From Hemerocallis citrina (taxonomy: Eukaryota; Streptophyta; Magnoliopsida; Asparagales; Asphodelaceae), in NCBI GenBank assembly GCA_017893485.1, contig CM030360.1, forward strand, positions 8,022,898 through 8,086,897: DNA of 64,000 bases. The letters are read 5' to 3'. The position numbers were made by a program, and so were the translations under genes. Shown piece after piece: positions 56,576 to 64,000 of this stretch. Position 1 is the first letter of the stretch. Every line of letters starts with the position of its first letter. Below the pieces are notes generated by a model. The model had not been told where the DNA came from, searched no databases, and saw only the letters and a list, made by a program, of their open reading frames with translations.

Positions 56576-57347
56576 GTCATGCCCCGCTTCCCAAAAATAA
56601 TACGGAATACGGTATGCGACTAAGCCCAACGGATAGTTTTCACCATCCATAAGTTGTACGGATCTGCTTGACTCATCACAACAACAAATATAACAGTATA
56701 CTCCAACCAAGCATTCATAAACAATCATAAATCAACAGTATTTATTGCAACAATAATAAATATCCCAACAAATACAAGTTCTGAAACAAAATAATAATCA
56801 TGGGACTACAAGCCCAAAAGTCTCAATACAGTTCACAAATATAAATAGTTCATCAAAATATTTTAAGCAAATGATTCCAATTGTGTAGCTCAAAACTTTT
56901 GCTCACCAACTCCAGTAGACAATTGATCAGCAAAATCTACTCATATGGCAATTACAAGAAAAAATAGAAAAAAAAGAAAACATAATACCTGTTAGATGAA
57001 GTCCGGGCCACAAGCAGTACAAGTAAGGAAATAGAGGGAAAAACTAACTAGAAAAAAAATACTAACATGGAGAAGCAGTAAATATAACAGTCTATAGATG
57101 GCAGTAAACAGCGGAATAACAGTAAAAGTATAAAAGGGTCAACAGTTAACAGTGAATCAATAGTAATAGTAAATCAACAGTAACAGTGTGTGACAGTGTA
57201 AACAGTTATTCTTATGTCTAATGTTCATTGCTAACTAAGTAGCACTTCATGCGTCCCAAATTATACCACATGGTTGCGATAGCAAACAGTTTCATTTTAA
57301 GACTTCGTAGTGGAACTTCTATAGGGCAGTATATTCAGACAAACTGT
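56576..57347 (-). mobile_element. Probable LTR or LTR fragment (minus orientation)
   Basis: Starts TGTCATGCCCCGCTTCCCAA; on the minus strand this is an LTR end of the GGGGCATGACA type. The interior has many 'aacagtaaa' words (57060-57220). A related start occurs 772 bases further on at 57348. The right boundary is uncertain. Confidence 0.4.
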
Positions 57348-57426
57348 CACGCCCCCTTCCCAAAAATACGGAATACGAGCACGTAACTTTGGCCCAGCAA
57401 ATCACTAACGTCACCCATAAGCTATT
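57348..57426 (-). mobile_element. LTR edge interrupted by the Athila-like element
   Basis: TGTCACGCCCCCTTCCCAAA resembles 56576-56620. The sequence stops at 57426, where the next LTR begins, so the remainder may lie beyond the window on the far side of that element. Confidence 0.4.
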
Positions 57427-58941
57427 TGATGTGAATATTTGCAAGTATACAAAATTGTAACAAGTAGTATAGTTTTAGTGAAAAAAGTGTCGAACCCACA
57501 GGGACTAATTATTTTATTAAGTACCGAAATTACTAAATGAATTTCGATTTGGAGAATCGAAATTTAATAAAGAACGCAACTAAATTAAATTTATCTAAAT
57601 AACTAACTAAATTAATTAAAAGAGACAGAATTTGAATTTATATTGTTTATTAATTGCAAAAATCAATTCTAGGGCTTTTGATTTCACATAGTTTATCCCA
57701 CACAATTTATAATTCCATATGAATAAAAAGATTATTTTTCCAAGTTGTAGACCAAAATCCCCAAATTATTCAATGCTTTCTCTCGAACAACACCAAAAAT
57801 ATCTCTAACTAACAGTTTGTCATATCTCTATACAAATTTAATTAATCGAAGACTCATTAAGTTCTGTGGATTTCTTAACGGTCACATCAATCACGGTAAA
57901 TCATGTCCAATTTTGCTCAATCACTGGTATTTAATTTTATAGTTCTAAGTCACAAATTACCTCTCGATCTCTCCATGATCCAATAAATCATACAAAAGTT
58001 GGCCAAACAATTGTAAGCATTAAACACAAAAATCAAACACACAACCATGGAAAAATAGAAAAATAATATGGAATTAAAATTGTGTTCTCAAAACTGTACT
58101 ATATCGAAGCCCTAGAAAAATAAATTTAGTTCATAATGGTTTTGCAACTAACAAACATAGTATTTGATTGCATAATGAAAATGAGAAGAGAAGAAAGAAC
58201 TCGTTTTATTGTTGTTGTTGCTTGAAGCCGTCAAGATCCCTCTTCTTCAATCTCTTTCTCTTCAAGATCTTCTTTTTATCACTCTTTAGCATCTCATATC
58301 CCCCTCTAGAGTTCACATTCGCATCTATATATAGCCCCCCAAAGAAACCCTAAAAAGATATATTAAAATACAGCCCATCGGACCCGAAACCCCACATTCA
58401 AAATATAATATCAGCACCGACGCGGTCGACTACAACTTTGGATGGCCGACCGTCAAGGCCTTCATGTCCAGGGTCTGGACAGAGAGAGGGACGTTCGACT
58501 GCACGGTCGATCGCAACTTCGGTCGAGTGTGCGGTCGACTGCGCAGTTGCTGTTTTCTGCGTGTAGTCTGTAGAAAAATTGATTTTTTCAGAGCTACAGA
58601 ACTCTGTTTGTACCGCTTGAGTACTCGTTTCAAAGAAGACTTGACGACCAACAACTTTCATTTAGAGATCAAATTCAGATTCGTCCATCTTCAGGTTCAA
58701 AATAGCTGAACAAGATCTAGGTGCTGTTCTTGATGCATTTTCGCCTTGCTTTATTCTCCAACTCCAAACTCCATAACTTCGTGTATTTGAGTCCATAATC
58801 ATAACATCCATCTCATTCCTTCAAAAACAAAAAGTAAATAAAATTGAGTAGAAATAAGATGAAATTCAAATAAATAAACACGAACTCATAATTTTTATAC
58901 GTAAAATGAGTAATAAAAGCATATATAATTTACACTCATCA
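57427..58941 (-). repeat. 3' LTR of the Athila-like element
   Basis: 1515 bp, TG...CA. Contains 'gtcgaacccacagggact' and a GTCGAC/GGTCGA-rich patch (58420-58560). Its short plus-strand frames (58168 and 58464 on) recur in the other LTR and are not independent genes. Confidence 0.88.
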
Positions 58942-58955
58942 TATACCCCCAAGCT
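58942..58955 (-). other. Polypurine tract of the Athila-like element
   Basis: On the minus strand AAGCTTGGGGGTATA directly precedes the LTR start TGATGAGTG. Confidence 0.7.
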
Positions 58956-59463
58956 TAAGATTTTTGCTTATCCTCAAGCAAAACGTAAAATAATGAATCA
59001 AGGGATATCGTAATCATAATTAAGCTCAATGCATCTTACTAAGGGATCTTATCATGCAAGCATCAAAATTTCAATTTAAAATGTAAACAATAGCAAATAA
59101 AGTAAAACAAAGCATACCCACTTTCTCCAATGCAATTATTCATTCAAAATTCCCAATCCAGTCATATTTTTCATGCAATGTAATTATAGTATGTAACAAC
59201 TTCATCTGTGATTAACCCTTCTCACTACTACAAACTGAGTAGCAAACTAGAGGGTTTTTTTTGTCTCTTCTCCAAGTTGTCACTTGCCTTTTGACGCGAA
59301 TGCAAACATTTTTGATGAATTCACCCGGTTACTCAATAAGTCACAAACTTAGGTGCTTTGCATACTCATATTTCAAGTTGCCGTTTGACGTAAAAGTAAA
59401 CATTTTTTATGAATACCCCTAGTTACTAAGCAACTCAAAACATCGGAGTAAATAGAATTTATT

Positions 59464-59512
<49 letters not shown>

Positions 59513-60600
59513 CACTCTATTTACTTAAACTCTGTTTAGGACTAGATCAAAGGGGATAATCACAAGAAAAAGCATCACATTTTTTTCTTTTATGTATAAT
59601 CGCATGACTCTCACAATTGTGTACGGAATTTTGAAATTCAATAATCCTAAAGTAAATAGGTATGCTTAAACTTGCTTTATAAGATATTGTCTATCCTGAA
59701 AAAAATCTTTCTATGCTTAGCATAATAAAGAACTCAAATGTGTACCCTTTTTGTTTTGTTTTTTTTTTCAAAAAAAAAATCTGCAAAAATGAATTTATAA
59801 CCCTTCCCCCAAACTTGAATATCACATTGTCCTCAATGGTAAAGGAAAAAGAAAACAAAAAGAATGCAAAAAGTTCAGAATTTCTCCCCTAGTTCGTCTT
59901 AAAAATTCTGCACGCGCGGCGTTCAGTATTTCAGCAATATCTGGAGCTGCAGGGGTCCAAATGGGCTGATTTTTTCTTTGCTGGAAAGCTAAGACAATGG
60001 TCTACAATTTCTCTTTGAAGCACTTTTCCAGATTCTGACTCTATATTGCTAAAAAACAGCCATCAATGTAGGTGTATAAAATAGCTCTTCCTGGCGACTT
60101 TCAAAATTTATGCAATCCTACAAAATAAAATCAAAAATTAAAAATTAAAGTAAACTAAAAATGAAAAGAAAATATAAATGCAGTAAAAGAAAACATTGGT
60201 TGCCTCCCAAGAAGTGCTAAGTTTTAAGTCTTCAGTCAGACATGGAGGTGAGATGGTTATGTAACGGCAAGATCCAACAACATCGATCAAAACATCTTTT
60301 CTAATTCTTCTCTTTAGGTGTGGATCAGGTTCAAGCTCTAGTTTGAGTCGGTTCTTTCAGGAAGATGGTGTCTTTGATTTCCCCACCTCCTTGAATTTTT
60401 GCTGAAAAAATGAAAGAATAGATGGTGCAGCATCCAAATACATAACACATTCTGAAATTTTTTCTTTTTTAGATTCAAGATTTGCTGAATTTATGGACAT
60501 ACTTCGGTTGGTAACTTTTCAACTTTGGCCTTATGTTTCTCGCCCACAATTAAATCAGTTTTACTTACTTAAATACACGACTATTCTTCAGAAGAAAACT
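58956..60600 (-). other. Non-coding internal region where pol is missing
   Basis: No RT, protease or integrase motif on either strand. Contains an (AT)n tract (59466-59511) and AT-rich DNA. Confidence 0.65.
59466..59511. repeat. (AT)n microsatellite
   Basis: About 23 AT units. Confidence 0.95.
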
Positions 60601-61943
60601 TTATGGAATTAAAAACATCAAAAGTTACTTTCTCATGCTGCATTTGTTCCTCCACAATTGGTTCGTATTGTTCTTCCTTTTCAACCACATTTTGTTCGGC
60701 AATTTCTTCTTGTGGCTGCTTAATTATTCTCTCGCTTCTATGTGTTATTGCTTTGACATGCTCCTCGGGATTAGGTGTTACTGGGTAAGGTTTCTGTTGT
60801 TCTTTCATTAAGAATATTTGAAATTTGAACAATTTGAACCTCAAGATTGCGAATTGAAGATGAAGTTGAAATTGCAATATTTTGGATTTCCATATCTGTC
60901 TTTTACATGTATTGCATAAACATATCTTCAAGTGTCGGCTTCTTTTCTTGCTGTGAAAAAATTTGAGGTGGTCTAATTGCTCCTTGATTGTTGTTCCATG
61001 AAAAATTGGGGGTGTTTCTCCATTCTTGATGATACGTGTTCGAATAAGGATTGTTTTGATGTTGAAAATTTGACACGTAATTTGCTTGATTGAAATTTGA
61101 TTGAGAAAAAGGGTTCTCCACTTAGCAATCTGTACGTGAGTGATTTCTTGTACAAAGATCACAAATCATATTAGATTGAATTGCATTAAAATTCATATTT
61201 CCTATTTGTTTAGATAAAATATCAATTTTTGCACTTAAAGTAGAAATAGGATCAAGTTCAAAAACCCTAGCCACTTTTCTTGGCATTGTTCTCTCTGAAT
61301 ACCACTAGTAATTATTTGATGCCATCTCCTCTAAAAGTTCATAGCCTGCTTCATAAGTTTTGCTCATTAGTGCACCACCAGCTGCTGCGTCAACCATAGA
61401 TCGATTTGTAACTCCCAACCCATTATAGAATATTTGAATTTGTAGCCATTTCGTTAGTTCATGATGAGGACACTTTCTCAATAACTCTTTGTACCTCTCC
61501 ATGCATCATACAAAGACTCGGTCTCAAATTGAATGAATGCGGCAATATCATTCCTTAGTTATGCTTTCTTTGTTGGGGAAAATACTTAGCCAAAAAATTT
61601 TGTGCAAGCCCCTCCCAAGTAGCAATACTACCGGGTGGTAGAAAATTTAGCCAAGCCAAGCCTTATCTCTTAGTGAAAAAGGAAAGAGTCTCAATCGAAT
61701 TGCATCATCTGATACTCCGTTGTACATGAAAGTGTCATAAATTTCTAGAAAGTTTGCAATGTGAACATAAGGATCCTCGTGCGGTAGTCCCCAAAATTGA
61801 ACAGCCTGTTGATTCATTTGAATAATCGCCAGTTTAATCTCAAAATAGTTAGCTTCAATAACCGGCCTTTTTATACTTGACGTTGCTCCATGAACTGAGG
61901 GCATAGCATAGTCTCTCAAAGCCTTGTTTTCATAGTTCGCCAT
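60601..61943 (-). pseudogene. Athila-type gag, broken frames
   Basis: From the ATG at 61943 the frame reads MANYENKALRDYAMPSVHGA, then VQFWGLPHEDPYVHIANFLE and AIRLRLFPFSLRDKAW, the conserved start of this gag. A frameshift near 61650, a stop near 61560 and further breaks follow. Another piece (61502-61305) has LLRKCPHHELTKWLQIQIFY and MVDAAAGGALMSKTYEAGYE. A Cys/His cluster CDLCTRNHSRTDC lies near 61135-61175, immediately followed by a stop. The tail is Asn/Gln-rich (NFSWNNNQGAIRPP, then QQEKKPTLEDMFMQYM) and ends in a Glu-rich region. Gag would package element RNA; this copy cannot make it. Confidence 0.85.
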
Positions 61944-62130
61944 GATAATGTACTTCTATTCTTGAAATATAAGTATTGAAAAAAATAGAAAAATTAAAAA
62001 AATAAATAAAAAATAAAAGTAAGTCAAATGAAAATAAAGAGGTAAAAGAATAATAAAAATAAAATAAAAAATAAAAAAAATCCAAACTAGAAATAATCTA
62101 GTAATTTTCAATATCAATAAAAGAATAACT

Positions 62131-62152
62131 AATCCCCGGCAGTGGCACAAAA
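62131..62152 (-). other. Primer-binding-site-like sequence
   Basis: On the minus strand, a GTGCCACTGCCGGGGATT-type sequence lies a few bases inside the right LTR. It resembles the TGGCGCCGTTGCCGGGGA site of Athila-type elements, with substitutions. Confidence 0.65.
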
Positions 62153-62730
62153 AACTTGATGTGAATATTTGCAAGTGTACAAAATTGCAACAAGTAGTAT
62201 AGTTTTAGTGAAAAGAGTGTCGAACCCACAGGGACTAATTATTTTATTAAATACCGAAATTACTAAATGAATTTCTATTTGGAGAATCAAAATTTAATAA
62301 AGAACGCAACTAAATTAAATTTATCTAAATAACTAACTAAATTAATTAAAAGAGACGGAATTTGAATTTATATTGTTTATTAATTGCAAAATCAATTTTA
62401 GGGTTTTTTATTTCACATAGTTTATCCCACACAATTTATAATTCCATATGAATAAAGAGATTATTTTTCCAAATTGTAGACCGAAATCCCTAAATTATTC
62501 AATACTTTCTCTCGAACAATACCAAAAATATCTCAAACTAACAGTTTGTCATATCTCTATGCAAATTTAATTAATCGAAGACTCATTAAGTTTTGTGGAT
62601 TTCTTCACGGTAAATCATCTCTAATTTCTCTCAATCAATGGTGTTTAGTTTTATAGTTCTAAATCACATATTACCTCTCGGTCTCTCCATGATCTAATAA
62701 ATCATACAAAAGTTGGCCAAACAATTGTAA

Positions 62731-62735
62731 GCATT
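62731..62735. repeat. 5-bp target duplication GCATT (left)
   Basis: Recurs at 63213-63217. The uninterrupted left LTR has a single GCATT at the same place (near 58016). Confidence 0.9.
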
Positions 62736-63212
62736 TGTGAGACCCCGTATTTCTAGTATAGTATATATACTATATATAGTATTTATGTAGTATAATATAC
62801 TAGTAGAAAGAAAAAATAAGAAAGAATGGATGGAAGGTGAGGTGGATGAAAGAAGAAAGAAAGTGGGGTTGGTTATGAATTGGTATTAATTAGTGGACTA
62901 TAGGATGATCCTATGGGAATTTAATAGATGATGGACCTATGAGATTTCCTATGGGGATTAGGAAAGAATGAATTAATTGATGAATGAAGAAGTGCATGTG
63001 CTGTGTGTTTGTGGTAGTGTTGATCGGATTGACTAAGGGATTAATAGTCCCATATCGGTGGGATAGTAGGAAAGAAAGAGAGATATATAGGGAAGCCCAT
63101 GATGAAGGGATACCAATCGTCCGGATACCCTTTTGAGGCAGCCTGTAGTGGGCGTGGCTAGAATTTAGTTAATTGTGTGCGTGCACAGCTGAGCCGGGCT
63201 CGGGGCGTTGCA
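62736..63212 (+). mobile_element. Short solo LTR (477 bp) inside the Athila-like LTR
   Basis: Begins TGTGAGACCCCGTATTTC and ends GGGGCGTTGCA, with a GCATT duplication on both sides and no internal region. The start carries a palindromic 'agtatatatactatata' patch. The ends resemble those of Tekay-type LTRs, but the length is much shorter. Strand is given by the TG...CA reading and the GGGGCG end. Confidence 0.88.
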
Positions 63213-63217
63213 GCATT
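63213..63217. repeat. 5-bp target duplication GCATT (right)
   Basis: Matches 62731-62735. Confidence 0.9.
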
Positions 63218-64000
63218 AAACACAACAATCAAACACACAATCATGGAAAATAGAAAATAATATGGAATTAAAATTATATTCTCAAAACTAGGCTACATCG
63301 AAGTCCTAAAAAAATAAATTTAGTTCATAATGGTTTTGCAACTAACAAACATAGTATTTGATTGCATAATGAAAAGGAGAATAGAAGAAAGAACTCGTTT
63401 TATTGTTGTTGTTGCTTGAAGCCGTCAAGATCCCTCTTCTTCAATCTCTTTCTCTTCAAGATTTTCTTTTTGTCTCTCTCTAGCATCTCAGATCCCCCTC
63501 TAGAGTTCACATTCACATCTATATATAGCTCCCCAAAGAAGCCCTAAAAAGAGATTAAAATATAGCCCATCGGACCCGAAACCCGCATTCAAAATATAAC
63601 ATCAGCGCCGATGCGGTCGACTGCAACTTTGGACGGTCGACCGTCAAGGCCTTCATGTTTCCAGGGTCTGGGCAGAGAGAGGGACGGTGAACTACGCGGT
63701 CGACCGCAACTTAGGTCGAGTGTGCGATCGACTGCTCAATTGCTATTTTCTGCGCGCAGTCTGTAGAAAAATTGATTTTCCGGATCTACAGAACTCCGTT
63801 TGTAATGCATGAGTACTCGTTTCGAAGAAGACTTGATGACCGACAACTTTCATTTAGAGATCAAATTTAGATTCGTCCATCTTCAGGTTCAAAATAGCCA
63901 AACAAGATCTAGGTGCTGTTCTTGCTGCATTTTCGCCTTGCTTTATTCTCCAACTCCAAGCTCCATAACTTCGTGTATTTAAGTCCATAATAATAACATC

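Larger units (their letters stand above)
57427..64000 (-). mobile_element. Athila-like Ty3 element with gag only (TR-GAG type), right end outside the window
   Basis: Left LTR 57427-58941 and right LTR from 62157 (truncated at the window end) are similar copies beginning TGATGTGAATATTTGCAAG on the plus strand. On the minus strand the right LTR is followed by a primer-site-like sequence near 62131-62152 and the left LTR is preceded by a polypurine tract. The 3.2-kb internal part has gag but no protease, RT or integrase, so the element needs enzymes from relatives. Confidence 0.85.
62157..64000 (-). repeat. 5' LTR of the Athila-like element (truncated by the window, interrupted by a solo LTR)
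   Basis: Matches 57427-58941 apart from the inserted 477-bp solo LTR and its duplicated GCATT. By alignment about 140 bases of this LTR lie beyond the window. Confidence 0.88.

Noticed and set aside
58168..58353. 61-codon ORF, repeated at 63362-63547
   Set aside because: Lies in both LTRs of the Athila-like element; duplicated by LTR structure.
60581..61162. 193-codon minus-strand ORF taken as one protein
   Set aside because: It mixes out-of-frame translation of the gag tail with an in-frame Glu-rich end; the real gag frame in its first part is a different one (61121-60903).

Overview
The window is plant nuclear DNA, most likely from an angiosperm. The evidence is long LTR retrotransposons primed by initiator tRNA-Met, a CACTA transposon with plant-type transposase domains, a Mutator-like element with 9-bp target duplications, GT-AG introns, telo-box leaders, and decayed copies of two conserved plant genes (NDL/SF21-like and ARP6). 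I see no intact host gene. The window is a heterochromatin-like pile of nested mobile elements, and most boundaries can be placed to the base from target site duplications (TSDs).

Layout. 1-2671: telo-box and CT-rich leader-like block, an (AT)n tract and a remnant of a Ty3-type element. 2672-5512: a minus-strand Copia-like LTR with the 3' part of its internal region, including a 217-codon ORF downstream of a missing pol. 5522-32591: a non-autonomous Mutator-like element (TSD TATTTTAAA) holding two retrotransposons one inside the other. Element A (8266-30776, TSD GTAAT) is a Ty3/chromovirus of the Tekay/Del type with about 3.3-kb LTRs. Element B (12225-24063, TSD GGGTG) is a related element with about 3.15-kb LTRs, inserted in A. 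The order of arrival is therefore MULE, then A, then B. A 484-bp imperfect foldback (31253-31736) lies in the right arm of the MULE.

32601-35492: a decayed NDL/SF21-like gene start whose promoter lies just beside the MULE. 35493-47135: an 11.6-kb CACTA element (TSD ATT) with a TNP2/DUF4218/DUF4216 transposase gene carrying three in-frame stops, a possible small second gene, palindromic subterminal repeats, and two arrays of the same ~316-bp repeat, each inside a predicted intron. 48815-49310: the C-terminal exons of an ARP6 pseudogene. 50880-51300: pieces resembling the C-terminal part of replication protein A. 51902-54976: a solo LTR (TSD AAGAG) related to element A. 55000-57426: minus-strand retrotransposon debris. 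57427-64000: a minus-strand Athila-like element that keeps gag but no pol, its right LTR broken by a 477-bp solo LTR (TSD GCATT) and cut by the window end.

Most notable: (1) a 92-nt GT-AG segment separates gag from pol in element B, and its removal would join the two frames exactly; (2) both A and B carry an extra coiled-coil ORF before gag/pol; (3) the foldback in the MULE looks like a young MIRNA or siRNA hairpin locus; (4) two tRNA-like pol III promoter modules sit in the LTRs of A, where the related solo LTR has a GTCGAC-rich block; (5) the CACTA element has the same repeat array in the introns of both of its genes. All calls are from reading the sequence; no database search was run.
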